This document shows positions 1 to 12,510 of a stretch of 64,000 bases of DNA, in pieces. Source of the DNA: Ursus arctos (taxonomy: Eukaryota; Chordata; Mammalia; Carnivora; Ursidae); assembly GCF_023065955.2 (NCBI RefSeq), contig NW_026622986.1:20671848-20735847 (forward strand), in the 5' to 3' direction. The notes beneath the pieces are model-generated. The model was given only the letters and a program-made list of their open reading frames with translations. It searched no databases and was not told the origin of the DNA. Every line of letters begins with the position of its first letter. Within the stretch, counting starts at the first letter, position 1. The translations under genes were made by a program, and so were the position numbers.

Positions 1-594
<594 letters not shown>

Positions 595-3049
595 TCAAAT
601 TAAGCTCCGCTTTGTTTCAGCTTTTCATATTAGACAGGACTGGAGAGGCAAATACGGTGATTGACACATTTGGCTGCACGGTCACTGTTTTTCTAACGGA
701 TCTGACTAGTAACGAGATAAATTATGTACTGGTATTCACTATTCTGTCACCTTGTTCAGCTATTCCAAAAGAAAAAAAATTAAAATAATATTGTTACAAC
801 CTTCCAAAATACCACCAGTGACCTTTACACGTGCATCTGTTGTAAAGCACTTTGAAGTTATTTAAGACCCTCCCCAAGGATGTCATTAAAATGGAGGCTA
901 TTTTCCAAAACTGTCTCCTCTGGGTCAGACTGTCCCGGCATTGGTCAGCAGGACTGCACTTCCGCCATTTTCTGCACATTGAGTTTCCCTTCCTGATTGG
1001 CGCTCATGGCCCTCCCCAAGTATCTTGTTCTCTCTCCAGCTGTGACCACAACAGAAACACCACCAACTCCACTGGCCCCTAAATTAGCTTTGGAACAATT
1101 AGTAATGTCCTTGTCTTTCTGAAAAATAACCTTCAGTACTAGACCAGCTGGATGTTGAACAAAATTAAGAGAAGCTGTTTTCATGGGATTCCATTATGTA
1201 ATACATTATCTGATTAGTAGACAGTCACTGAAATAATTAATATCATATTTTCGATCATAATTGGGTCCAAGGTTTTAATGGACAGAATTTCTGTTTTCAA
1301 AAACCTAAAATTGTATACTAGTATAACCCCCTCATGAAACTGGACAACTAATACATTCAAAGAGTACTCCTGGGATAACACTTATTCTGACAGTAAGCCA
1401 TCTAGGGATGCCATTTGATAGGAATGGCCATTCAAATCAATTTCCATTGTCTAACACTTCATTAATTACTCAACTTTTAGCCACTGTGTGCCCAGTATAA
1501 GTAGCAGCTGCTGTTGCTGTTAGAACTGAACCCAATATTCTAATGATTATACACTCAGTGAAAACAGAAAGGGGTTACCTCCTGGTTTCTGTTACATAGC
1601 CAAGGACTACGGGGACACTGCATTATAATATGGTTTTCTGTTTTGCCTGGGAAATACACTTTGACTCATTTCATATCCTGCACCATAAAATAAGTAGCTT
1701 CAGTCGAGTAAATGGCAGATAGAGCCCAGACCATCAGCCAGGAGACAGACATACTGACTGCTGTAAATATGGTCCATGCATTTCGCTTCTAAAATTCATG
1801 GTTTATTTAGACCTATCACTGTAAGACTAATTTATATCCTTCTTGTGGTCTACTAATTTGCTTTATTCTTTATTAAAAATGAGAAAATTTCAGGCAATGG
1901 TCACATAAACACAGAATAAATATCAAATGATTGAATTCAGGGAGTTCTTATTGGCATGGCCTGGAAATTCTCAGAATCTAATAATCCTACCAGGTCGCTT
2001 TGCCATGCCTGCCAATTTTCAGAAATAAAGCTCTTCTTTGTGGAAATAAAACAATTTAAAGTGATACATTTGGCAACATTGCAGCATGCAAATAAATTGC
2101 GATTTCCATGTACTTTAGTGTAGTTTTGATACAGGTAGCATATCTTCAAATGGAAAATTTTTGCTCAATTTATACTCTGCTAAGAAACAGTGTGGCTATT
2201 TTTGTTGTCTATTATCTTATTACCTCTGATTATGGGTTTCTAAATGTCAGATCAGGGACATGCAGCAAGCCACAGGCAAATATACATATTTGTAAGGTAA
2301 ACGTCAAGAAGCGCACTGTATGTAATGTTTAAGATAATTTACACATTATTCAGTGGAAGATAAGACCAGCATTCACTGGTAATCTAACATACTTACTACA
2401 GAATTATCACTATTTTATCTTTGCTGATGTACATGGCAGTCATATTCATTTCCACATTTCTAACCTATCAGAGGTTTTCCATGGTGAAACAGGGGCTGGA
2501 CCTTGTATCATGTTGCTTTTTGTTTATTTAAATCAGACTGCGGGTAGGATGTTCACATCCTGTCTTCTGAAACACAAGCCGAGTTCCACCAATGAGGTAA
2601 TGTGAAACAAGTAATCAAATATTTGAAGCTAATTCAATATGTCCCTGGCAAAAGGGCAGTTGAGTAATCAAATTTGGATTTGCTCACTGGGCATTCTGTA
2701 TGCCAAGCCTGGTATCTGAAGTGGAAAGATATGAGGCCTCCAAAATCCTTGAATAGGACCATCGTTACTCCCTGACCCAGCATCTGCCACCACACTCCTA
2801 ATGTGACAGGAGGTATCCTTCTCTCCTCTTCCCTTCTTTCAAAAACAATAGAGAAGAAATGCCCACTGCAGACCTACTAGGTGCCAGGCATTCTAGACTC
2901 TCTCCTGGAACTAAAGATTTAGAAGGAAAAATATTACTAGCCTTGTCCCAAGAGCAGAATTAGACAGACTACATAATCACGTATTTTGAATCAAATAGAT
3001 AAATTACTGGGGTTAATACATGTAACACATTTAAAATAGTGATTGTTAC

Positions 3050-3195
3050 AATTGTGTTTGATCTCTAAGTATCTATATCCCCAACCACATTGCAAACTAG
3101 GGATAAAGATCATTCTTATTTTATTCTCCAGTGCATGCAACGGTGCCTGAAACACAGCTCATCTTCAAACATTTCTTGAATGAATGCAAGAATGT
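3050..3195 (+). repeat. L2 LINE 3' fragment
   Basis: Pattern of an L2 tail: 'ctccagtgcatgcaac', 'tgcctgaaacacag', then 'tcttgaatgaatgcaa'. Old and diverged. Confidence 0.6.
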
Positions 3196-3261
3196 GAGAG
3201 AAGACATAGATGCATGCATGAATGAATGACCGTCACGAAATTGTTGGTCCATGAGCATTCG

Positions 3262-3440
3262 TTAGTTCCAGTACCGGAGCTTACTAGCTATGTAATTCTG
3301 GGCAGTAACTTACCTTCTCTAACAACTGGGATAATAATTGTTCATAATTCATTCAGTCGTAGGTGTATTAAATAAGATAGTCCATGATGTGTTGAGCACT
3401 ATGCCTGGCATATAATGTTAGCTATTTTTATTACGGGGTA
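3262..3440 (+). repeat. MIR SINE fragment
   Basis: MIR layout: 'ttactagctatgtaattctg' then 'ggcagtaacttaccttctct', ending with the 'gagcactatgcctggcatat' 3' portion. Confidence 0.7.
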
Positions 3441-3507
3441 ACTAATCTATTATGGTAGGATGGGAATAACTAGTCATGACTGTTTAACATTAAAACACTG
3501 AAGTTTG

Positions 3508-3702
3508 GGGACGCCTGGGTGGCACAGCGGTTAAGCGTCTGCCTTCGGCTCAGGGCGTGGTCCCGGCGTTGTGGGGTCGAGCCCCGCATCAGGCTCCTCC
3601 GCTGTGAGCCTGCTTCCTCCTCTCCCACTCCCCCTGCTTGTGTTCCCTCTCTCGCTGGCTGTCTCTATCTCTGTCGAATAAATAAATAAAATATTTAAAA
3701 AA
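3508..3702 (+). mobile_element. CAN-type tRNA-derived SINE, young subtype
   Basis: Complete copy with a CACAGCGGTTAAGCG head, TC-rich body, AATAAATAAATAAAAT tail and poly(A). The 16-bp target-site duplication (aaaacactgaagtttg) is perfect at 3492-3507 and 3703-3718. Antisense to SLC39A12. Its reverse complement is open and gives a spurious peptide ending ..RPEPKADA. Confidence 0.95.
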
Positions 3703-4097
3703 AAAACACTGAAGTTTGTGTCACAAAAGGGTACTATCAGTAAGAAAAACTGGGCAGATTTGGAAGTAACAGATGAAAACTGAAAGAGACCAAAAGAATT
3801 CAGAAAATTATTCAAAAACATAAGCCAAAAGGAATAAAGTCGTATACGAAATTGGTACATGAAATTCAGAAATAGAAAAAAAATCACAGAATGAAAAAGG
3901 ATTGGTTGAAATTTATATGAACAAGTGAGTTATAGATAAGCTATGAATGATGCGTTATCTCTGATTTGACCTCCACCGTCCCAGGGACAACATCACACAC
4001 GAGACAGACATTGGTGCTAAATTTCAGTAGCCTTGACAGAAGTCTCCAGACTTCATAGAGAAAGAAGTCAAAGGCTCAATCATCATGTAAGCATGAT

Positions 4098-4190
4098 TTT
4101 TTTTTTTTAATTTTTGGCTGACACGTGTTACGTTAGTTTCAGGCACACAACACAGTGATTCCGCAAGTTGATGCCACATGCTGCACTCAT
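4098..4190 (-). repeat. L1 3' UTR fragment
   Basis: T-run, then 'gttagtttcaggcacacaac' and 'acacagtgattccgcaag', typical of the reverse complement of an old carnivore L1 3' end. Confidence 0.65.
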
Positions 4191-4495
4191 GATTTTAAAG
4201 GATCCCTGATCACTGCATATGGATTTACAGCAATTGTAGTTCTCAGAGGATCAGTTTTCAACGGTTTCGGAAAACATCATTTTTAAAGAATGGAGTACGA
4301 TTAACGTTAATGCACTGTGTGTGTCTAAGACTGATAGGAATGAGTATTACACATTTTCTCATAAAGGCTAAGGTAAGGAAATACAAACCCAGGAAGAAAT
4401 CTCTATGATTTCCACACATTGTTTTCAAACAGACATAACCTTGTTCTGGGCTACTTTCTATACTGAAAGTTTAGCTCTTGAAAACTGGTACTCAC

Positions 4496-4562
4496 ATTTT
4501 CTGTTGGAGGCTGTCATACTGCCCACAGGAATTTCAGCTGCCTGTGAATCTTCTGGGCCTTT
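4496..4562 (-). CDS. SLC39A12: SLC39A12 coding exon 9 (residues 512-533 plus one base): end of cytosolic loop
   Basis: A 67-nt exon found by matching the TM3-TM4 loop on the reverse complement. The acceptor is a T-rich tract (interrupted by CACTTTAAAA) ending in TAG before AAAGGCCC at 4562; the donor is AGAAAAT/GTGAGT at 4496. It encodes 22 codons, KGPEDSQAAEIPVGSM and TASNRK, plus T, which with GC of exon 10 makes Cys534. Human ZIP12 has a 22-residue segment of the same pattern here. The exon is short and its acceptor tract is unusual, but phase and homology fit on both sides. Confidence 0.9.
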
Positions 4563-7469
4563 CTATTTTAAAGTGAAAAAAAAAAAAACTGATGAAAGAT
4601 CAGCAATGCTCATCATTGTGTTGTAAAAATGAAACATCTGGAGAGTTATGTTGATTTTTAAACATTTGAATACTCTAGGGTGTCTCAGAACTTCGAAATT
4701 TCATAGGCAAGTATAGAAGGTAAAGCTGAAGGGCTGGGAGCAAACTTTTGGCCCTGTGTACCTTTAGACAAAAATAGCCCTCTTACGTAGATCAGAACCT
4801 TCCACACAGAGCCGGAGGCTACCAAGACAGTCTGTAATTCAGGCTCTTAAATTATGCAAGCCTTTAAGAAACCCAAAAGCTGTAGAAAAAAACGATTCTT
4901 GATTCTTGACCTAATTTGACACTTCTGTATGGTGGACTGTGGGTCTAGGATTCAGTTTCTGATCTTAAAGCACATCATATATTGTGGATGGAGAACAAGC
5001 TTGTGCAACGCCTCCAATATTCCTGAGAGCATAATATTCTGTTTGGGGGGCTTTCGTCCACGAGTAGAAGAATCTCACTGATTAAGAAAGTACATCAACA
5101 GACTTAGAAAAGATAAATATAATACATTTTAAGCTTTTTTAATACTCTTATAGGACAGAGAAGTACGATTTTGAAATTGACTTCTGTGAATTAAGATTAG
5201 GTGATTTTATTTCTGAGACTGACTCATGGATCAATTTTGGGAAAGTCACTTCCCTTCCACGGGCCTAAGATTCTCATTCTATGATGTGAAAGAATACCTT
5301 TCTTTCATAAGTAGCCCCCGCTTTTCTGAAGCTCATGTAACACCCCCTCTGCTTTTACGAAAAACCTCACTAGGGCCTGTTTTCCCCGAACTGAAAGAAA
5401 TCCAAAGAGGACTTTTGCTTTTATGAAAAAAAGCCAAAAGCACCAACAGCATTCAGCGTCCGTTTTGTCGCAAGGCTGAAGAGGCAGCGCCCACCTCGGC
5501 CTTGAGTGGCGCCACCAAGCTCTTTCCCCGGGAACTGCACTCAGCATCTCAGCATCAAGCCACCAGGGCTTTGAACGGTACCTGTGAGCGTCTGTGCTTT
5601 ATCCAGATTTATTGTGCGCACCCGTTAGCAAAAGGCATTCTAAGGTATCAAAAAGTCCTAAGAGAGGTTATTTTTTGTGTCCGGGAATGCTCACACATTT
5701 TCCCATGTAAATTAATAGTAATGGCTTCTTCACTTTATACCATTTAGGCTTACAAAAGATTTCACAGGAATGCTCTATTTTCGGATAGTGAGGGAAACCT
5801 GTATCTGCCTATTGAACATGTCCTTTTAAAGGAACATACACAAGGGCGCCTGGCTGGCTCAGTTGGAAGAGCGTGTGACACTTGATCTTGGGGTCAAGAA
5901 TTCAAGCCCCACATTGATTGTAGAGATAACTTAAATAAATACACTTCCAAAAAAAACACAAAAAAACAGAAGCATATTCATATAATCCCATCACCCAAAG
6001 TTGTGAAAACCTGGAGGCAAATGTAATGTGAGGCATAAGCATCGTTTTTAAAAACGTGAAACAGAGAAAGTAAACTTGTATCTCACATATTAGAACAGTA
6101 GCAGATACTTAAAAGATGCTATAATGGGCTATTTTTGGATAAGTGACTGAAAAGTAAGGTAGGACCTGAAGGATATCGGATAAGAGTGAACAAGAAAACA
6201 ATGTGATTTTTTTTTTTTACATTACATCAAAAGCCTGATTAAAATCAAAAGGTTCTATAGTGCTATTAACAGACAGGAGTTCAAATATTTATTCTAGAAT
6301 TTTTTTTCCCAAAAGACTATATACTATGTAAAGGAATTTAGAGGTAGGCATCCAGGACTCCTTGATTGGTGAGAATTATGAGTTCCCCTCCTTCCTGAAA
6401 AAACCAGGAAATTGAACCAAACAATCCTAAATGCTCATATTATTTTTACTCACTTAAGGGTGATCTTGCAGCTAAAATAACAAAAGGAATGGTGAATATA
6501 CTCTTAGTGAGCTAAATATTCAAAGAGCTCAAAACTCACTAAGTTAGCATCAGCGATTTGCTTAAATACATCTTGGGCTTCTGAAGCCCTTCACTGAAAC
6601 AGAAGGAATGAAGTCAGCCTGAAAGTGATTTTTAAAACTAATCTCAGACTGACACGATCTTCTTCCGAGCCACATGTGAAGTATCTACGCAATCAACATA
6701 ATAAGGCTTTTAAAATTACTGTTTAAAGGGATGGTTTTGTTCATATTTGAGTCAGGTCTAGATGCACGATCTCCCAGCTGACTTCCCTTTGCCCCTGGCT
6801 CAGCTTACTTATCTCTAGGTTAGGAATCTATCCTTGAACTATAAACACCTCCCCCAAGGCCATGGTTAGAGGAGGCAAGTTTTCTATTACTTGTTACTTT
6901 CGAATTTTTTCCTGTCCCTTTACTTGTTACTTTGAGAATTAGAGTGGGAACATTGTTTTAAACCTGATTGGAGGCTGTGTTTTGCCAATTCTCATGGAAC
7001 ATTTGTCCTGGAAAACTAAATGTAACAGAAGCCACTTACTGTAAGACATCTTATGGGACAGAATCGGTTCTTTTCTGCAGTGTACAATGATTACCCCACT
7101 GCTAGACGCACTAATTCCTTGCTCAACATTTATTTAGCCCCATCTAGTCATGGCTAAGGATGGAAAACCTAAAGGTCAACTGGCTTATGCAAACTTGTAA
7201 ACAAAATGAACCAGATGTATTTATGTCGATCTGATCGTATGTGTTTCAAAGTGGTGTAGATAGCAAGGATTTGAATTTGTGGAAAGGCTTTTTCCTCTTT
7301 AAAACAGCTTTTAGGTGCTGGGCAAGGTTTTCCAAACTACTTATCAGGGTTAAGAAAGGCAAATCAGGAGTGGATTTGTTAATCTATCCTACTGATTTTC
7401 ATCTATGCATCAAGGAATGAAGGAAAGAAGGTAATCAAATCAGTAGAATACCTCAGATCAGTCACCTAC
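4563..7469 (-). other. SLC39A12: Intron between coding exons 8 and 9
   Basis: Contains one short diverged SINE (5844-5966). I recognise nothing else; short open frames at 5226-5747 have no family resemblance. Confidence 0.7.
5844..5966 (+). mobile_element. Short, older CAN-type SINE
   Basis: Head 'gggcgcctggctggctcag', tRNA-like B box region 'attcaagccccacattg', then almost directly an A-rich tail; the TC-rich body is missing. No clean target-site duplication seen. Confidence 0.8.
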
Positions 7470-7580
7470 CAACTGGATAGTTGAAGCAGATTTGCCTCTG
7501 CCTGATTGGTCACTTAATTCAGAGTTGAGCGCAAGGTGGTGGGAATGTCCCACATGCCCATTAACCAAGGACACGCCCTG
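7470..7580 (-). CDS. SLC39A12: SLC39A12 coding exon 8 (residues 475-511): His-rich cytosolic loop, probable cassette exon
   Basis: Found on the reverse complement. Acceptor CCTCGTCCAG precedes CAGGGC at 7580, forming a tandem CAGCAG site; donor CAGTTG/GTAGGT ends the exon at 7470. It is 111 nt, 37 codons, phase 0 at both ends. It encodes QGVSLVNG followed by HVGHSHH (483-489), the histidine-rich stretch of the TM3-TM4 loop, then ..[18 protein letters not shown]. Recalled: the human long and short ZIP12 isoforms (691 and 654 residues) differ by 37 residues, the size of this exon. The acceptor has a weak pyrimidine tract, in keeping with optional inclusion. Confidence 0.92.
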
Positions 7581-9657
7581 CTGGACGAGGATGGTTTACA
7601 ATTAGTGCTGAAGCCGGAAGAACACAGGTGCAGCCTCTGTCAGTTTCATGGTCCTATTTCACACTTTGCCTACTGGCCAAAGCGGCAGGTGGCGCACACA
7701 AAAAAGCACTGGGAGGGGCGCCTGGGTGGCTCAGTCAGTTAAAGCGTCTGCCTTTGACTAAAGTCACAATCCCAGGGTCCTAGGACCGAGCCCCACCGCG
7801 GGCTCTCTACTCCACAGGAAGCCTGCTTCTCCCTCTCCCTCTGTCTGCCACTCCCTTGCTTGTGCTCTCTAATAAGTAAATAAAATCTTCAAAAAAAAAA
7901 AAAAAAGCACAAGGAGAATTTCATCATGATAAATACTTGCTAAAAATGTCTCACCTTCGAGAAGCACAGGACTGCTCTGAAACATCGTTCATATTCCAAA
8001 TGCCTTAAGAATGAAACTTTAAATGTCTAGTTATGATTTTAAACGACTTGAACAGTGATAGTTTTTATGTTGTCTTTTGTAGTTACCGAAAAATTATATT
8101 TACTACAAAATTAAATTTTGCATTCTTTCTGATGGGGATACCAAAGGGATGAGAACTGAAACTATATTATACCCTGTAACTATGAAATTAATATTTTCAG
8201 AAATATATTCATCCACGAAAGCACTTGTACCTTCTAAAACATTTGCATTCCCTTTATTTTACTCCATATAATGAGTCTTGAAATGCTGGTCTTAAAACTC
8301 GTTCTAAGTTCCCTGACAAGTCCAAGGACAATGCGAAGAAGCTCCCCACATTTTTGGATGGCTAGCATTTATCACTCATTTCTATCCTGGTTAAATTTCT
8401 AATGGTTACACATAGGTTGATATGTTGACCTTGCCGTTTAATTTTCCCAGGCCGAGAATGCTAATCTATTGTGGACACAGGGGATCTATTATTGTCCTTT
8501 GTGCTTACTGAGATGAGAACCCCTTTTGTGGAGGTTGAGTTGTTGAACGTGCAAGGGTTGGGACTGTGATCAAAGCTAACATTCCTAATTTCTGAATTCC
8601 TATAGCATCCTGCTTCATTCAAAAAGAAAATTTTGGCTGCATTTTATTTACTGCGAAAAGTTTCAACTAGACGGAAAAGCTGAAAGAACGGAAATGTGCT
8701 GAGATACTCACTCCCAAGGTCGTACCATTAACATCTGACCACAACCATTTTACCACCTCTCCATCTGTCATCCCTCCGTCCATCCATAAAACCATCCTAT
8801 TTTTTGATGCACAGAATTTGAATCTCGGATAAATTGGGGAACACTAATAGAGAAGTGCTGGATATTTTTAAAAACTCCTTAACTTGTCCCTGAGCACGGA
8901 CATTATAAATTATGTGAACAAGGAGAAAGCCAGAAAATAAGTGGAAAACCACGGAGGACCGTAGAGCCTCAGGGCTCTGTAAGGAGAATTTGCTTTCCTT
9001 TAGTCTCCTAGAGCAGTTTGTAAGCATTTACCTTTTTAGCCATCCCACCGGTTACTCTACTGTCTGATAGGATAATGTGTAAGAGCAAAACAAATCCATT
9101 GAAAAATGATACTTCATTTTACGTTTCATCACAGACGTGGAAACTGACCAAATAAGGCCCAATGGATGCAATTATTCAGCTGAAAAAAAAAAAAAGATCT
9201 GCCACGAATCCCATTTCTGAGCTCCTTGTTTTGATAATTTGAAATGCTCTTAGGATAGAAAATGATGGGTAATTTTGTGAATTTTCAAAGTTTTTGTCTG
9301 CATGTTTATTTGGTTTTGGTTAGGAAAGACATCCAAAACGCTGATTAGTAGCTAGGCCTTTGGGCCTCTTCATTCCAGACATGAAATAGTCCCCTGTTTC
9401 TAAACTAGCCACGAAGGTCAAATAGCGGGTTTTAACAAGGACCTTAACAGGCCAGCAACAGATGTTTAAACAATTAATAACCATACTTGCAGGGAAGCTG
9501 CCAGTCAGAATGATCTATGTATCCTGGAAATCAGAGCCCCATCCCTTACCTAGGGAACTTTATGAAGATGTCAATTACTTTTCGACAAGGACTTTGGAAA
9601 TGAAAGATGCATATTATGAATCTCTAAAGAAAAAGAAAAAGAAAATTTAAAATATAC
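7581..9657 (-). other. SLC39A12: Intron between coding exons 7 and 8
   Basis: Contains one SINE (7716-7900), whose near end is about 135 bp upstream of the exon 8 acceptor. I see nothing recognisable in 7917-9657. Confidence 0.7.
7716..7900 (+). mobile_element. CAN-type SINE upstream of the exon 8 acceptor
   Basis: Head 'gggcgcctgggtggctcagt', TC-rich body, AATAAGTAAATAAAATC tail and poly(A). Flanked by 16-bp near-identical duplications at 7700-7715 and 7901-7916. On the SLC39A12 strand it reads as a T-run followed by pyrimidine-rich sequence, an arrangement known elsewhere in carnivores to offer cryptic acceptors. Confidence 0.93.
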
Positions 9658-9810
9658 CTTGGTATTTGGTGATACGAGAAGAATGAAACATTTTTCTATC
9701 AAAAAAAATCCATGGATGCCTCCAATTAATCCTAACAGTTTCCAAATATGGCCTTTGCTTTCATGGAAATGTCCAAACTCTGAGCCATCCTGCTTATGTA
9801 AACTAAGAAC
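9658..9810 (-). CDS. SLC39A12: SLC39A12 coding exon 7 (residues 424-474): His-containing loop and TM3
   Basis: Located by reading the reverse complement; its frame has no ATG at the exon edge, so a simple start-to-stop search misses it. The acceptor is a long C-run/T-run tract ending AATAAAG before GTTCTTAG at 9810; donor ACCAAG/GTATAT ends the exon at 9658. It is 153 nt, exactly 51 codons in phase 0, with no stop. It encodes [20 protein letters not shown] followed by TM3 (about 447-471, [20 protein letters not shown]). The cluster of His428, 437, 439 and 444 sits in the TM2-TM3 loop. Near-identical to human ZIP12. Confidence 0.93.
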
Positions 9811-12337
9811 CTTTATTAAAAAAAGGGGGGGGGAGACACAAAGAAATAACTTTAGATGACTTAAATATTAATGAACAGGTCCGGTATTGAATATATTCAC
9901 CTTTCCTTCTGGGGAACCCCATGACAACTGTGGAATCATTCAAAGCCCAGTTTGCTCTTAGTTGTAGGAATGCTTCCCCTACATGATTTGACCAGGGTCA
10001 AACAAAATGTGTACACGAGAAAAGAAAAGAGAACCACATTTTCATATATTCTCAGTCCTTTTACCCCCATCAAGAGTTCAATCCGTATCTGTTTACACAG
10101 CAAGTCTTTATAACAGATCCAGAAGAAACATAAAGATACATTTCATTCAAGGTTCATTCCCCCCATGCCCCACTGCAATTAAAGAAAACTTTTAATAAAT
10201 GTTCAGATAAGTGAGAAATCTGCCTGAATGACTTCTTCCATGGAGTGTACACTGTCTACCCAGCAACACTGTCAGCTCTCTGGGAAACAAAAGGATACAG
10301 GAAATGCATTAGGAATTTTCCTCTAGTTGACTCACCCCATTGGTTGACCTCATGATTTCTTGTGAGCTAGTAAATCAGCATGTATCATATTCCCTCCCCA
10401 GGAGAAGGCAGTTTGGGAAACAGCCAGTGGTTTCTACATTTAGGATGTTACTGACCACCAAAGTAAAAAAAGGAAAAAGAAATTGTATGCATCCATTCTG
10501 TACCTATATGTGTTCATACGTACATGCATGTAAGTGTGCATAGACGTATACACATGAGTGCATGTGTGAGCGTACATATGTATCCAGGTATATACATTGA
10601 GTTTATGAACATAACTAAAAACCAATATATGTTACTCAACTTTTCCTTCTGGTAAAGACATTAAAGGAGACCCATCTAATATTAGTGATTACTATTATTT
10701 CATAAAATAATGGACACGGTAAGGTTACAAAACAAAGCAGAAACCCCACAATCTCAGAATAAAATGTAAACCTTTAAGTTGAATACATTTTGCTAGTGGA
10801 AAAAAGAAACTCAAGACAGTCGTATTTTTCTCGTTTCTGTGCAGCCCTGTGACCACCAGCCACAGATCACGGTCAGGAGCCACTGATTTTTCCAGCTTTC
10901 TAAACACTTGTACTGCACCTTTCTTCCTTTCCCCAGTAACCTTTGTCCATATCTTTTCCCTCAAATGAAACAGTCGCCTTCTAATTTTCATGAAACCTAG
11001 CTAATCTTTTAAGCTCCAGTCTGGAACACGTCTCTGCAGTAGACACCGCCACCCCCACCCCCCCAAGTCCATGCCTGCTGCCCAGAGCCGCATGCCCCCA
11101 TTGGGGGAGGTTAGGAAGCCTTTGCTGTTTTGCAGAATCCTCGGCAGTGAGCAGCTCTGCAACCACTAAAGGGACCTAGGAAAAGGCCTTGTCCACTGCC
11201 TCAAGCCAATAAGCCCTGAAATATTTCCAGAAAATTAGATTACAAGGGAAATTAAAACAAATAATGGTTTCATTTTCCAATGCTCACTTTGTGATTTTCA
11301 GAACATCTAATAATTACTGAGCCTCTGAGCAACAAGAGTGACCCTGTAGGAAATTGCCAAAGGCCTGTGGAAATTTTTAACATCTCTGGCTTTGCAAGAG
11401 GGGGGTTCATTTGCCCATCATTATCCATCCCAAGAGATCTCAGAGGGAAGAAACAACCTCATCGGAGCCCCTTCTGCCTGAACTCTTGCATCTCAGATCT
11501 GACAAAGAGCCTCAGAAGAATTCAGCAAAGAGCCAGCTTCCTGGGGCTTACACTTTCCTTAAGGAAAATCTAGATGTTCGTAGGCAAAAAAGAAATTCAT
11601 TTTCATGGTTCAAATGAAAAGAGCTTACTGGTGGTGCGATGACAGAGGTGTGGGCAGCAAGGGGAGGAACAAGGGACAACGAGCCGCCCAGAAGCTAGCA
11701 GGCCTAGGAAACCATTTTCACGCTCAGGGCAGAAAGGGCAAGGGTTGGAACTAATGTTTCTGCAGCTCAGGGGGAGGTGGAGTGGGGGTGGGGGGGCTCC
11801 CAGGGAGCTGTAGTACTGTAGGTAATCAGCTGCTTCTAGAGCAAGTGCAGAGCCAGGAGCCCGTGGGGAAGAAATACCCCTGCTACTCTCTCCTCCGCTT
11901 TTCTGTTGTGCCTCCCATTGGCTCAATCCAAACAACAATTCAGCCCACAAGGAAGCTGAGGAGGTGCCATCTTCTGGGGCAGGAAAAAAAACAGCAGAGA
12001 GGGCAGAGAAGGGACAATGAGCGTTGGGGACAATTGGAGAAAACAGCACAACATCTCGCAGCCCATTCATTTTTATTTAACAGATAATTAGTGGATACTT
12101 CCTGAGTTTTTCTTAATGGGAATCTGCATCTGATTACTGTTTTTTGTTTATTGCAAAAATAAGAATAATACGTGGTGAACCTAAGGATTGATTCTCTCAT
12201 TTCCCCTGTAAGTGCTTTGGGGAAATGATACTTATTTCCAAGGAAGACACTGGCCAAGTCACCGTGAAACTTTGCCTCCAGTGACTCAATGGAAATGGAA
12301 ATGAGAAACACCCCATGGAAAAACAGACAAGAGCTAC
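9811..12337 (-). other. SLC39A12: Intron between coding exons 6 and 7
   Basis: No transposon recognised. It holds a stretch rich in alternating purine/pyrimidine steps (10486-10605) and overlapping open frames at 11600-12087 on both strands that I do not recognise. Confidence 0.65.
10486..10605. repeat. Imperfect alternating purine/pyrimidine stretch (TG/CA/TA-rich)
   Basis: Repeated steps such as 'catgcatgtaagtgtgcata' and 'catgtgtgagcgtacatatg'; low-complexity and imperfect. Confidence 0.7.
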
Positions 12338-12510
12338 CTGAGGGATAAGGTGGAGCAGAGCGTCCCCAGAAAGCGTCCCGACGGCCAGACCCACGAAGAG
12401 CTGTAAAATAAGCCTGTAGTTCTCCTCACAGCTGTGGAATAGAATCAGCGTCGTCCCGAGCATGGAGCCCAGTGTGAGCAAGGCCACGGCCGCTGTGCTG
12501 TAGCCATATT
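12338..12510 (-). CDS. SLC39A12: SLC39A12 coding exon 6 (residues 366-423): TM1 and TM2
   Basis: Acceptor TTTGGCTTAG precedes AATATGGC at 12510; donor CCTCAG/GTAGCT ends the exon at 12338. It is 173 nt (2 + 57 codons). It encodes TM1 (about 370-390, [20 protein letters not shown]), a short loop HSCEENYR, and TM2 (about 399-421) ending [12 protein letters not shown]. Asp415 and His419 of TM2 belong to the conserved polar positions of LIV-1 ZIPs. Phase 0 at the end, directly continuing with VLSLHKQ of exon 7. Confidence 0.96.

Noticed and set aside
3531..3887. 118-codon minus-strand frame with a peptide ending in RPEPKADA; near-identical frames occur at 19558-19746 and 29308-29508
   Set aside because: All three lie in antisense SINE copies. 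The shared peptide reflects repeat sequence, not a gene family.
3990..4060. Initial candidate for exon 9 (a stretch reading K-S-G-D on the minus strand)
   Set aside because: It soon hits a stop and lacks a donor; the real exon 9 was found at 4496-4562 with matching phase and homology.
11603..12087. Overlapping frames of 155 (minus) and 101 (plus) codons
   Set aside because: Intronic, overlapping on opposite strands, with no recognised motif; best explained by chance.
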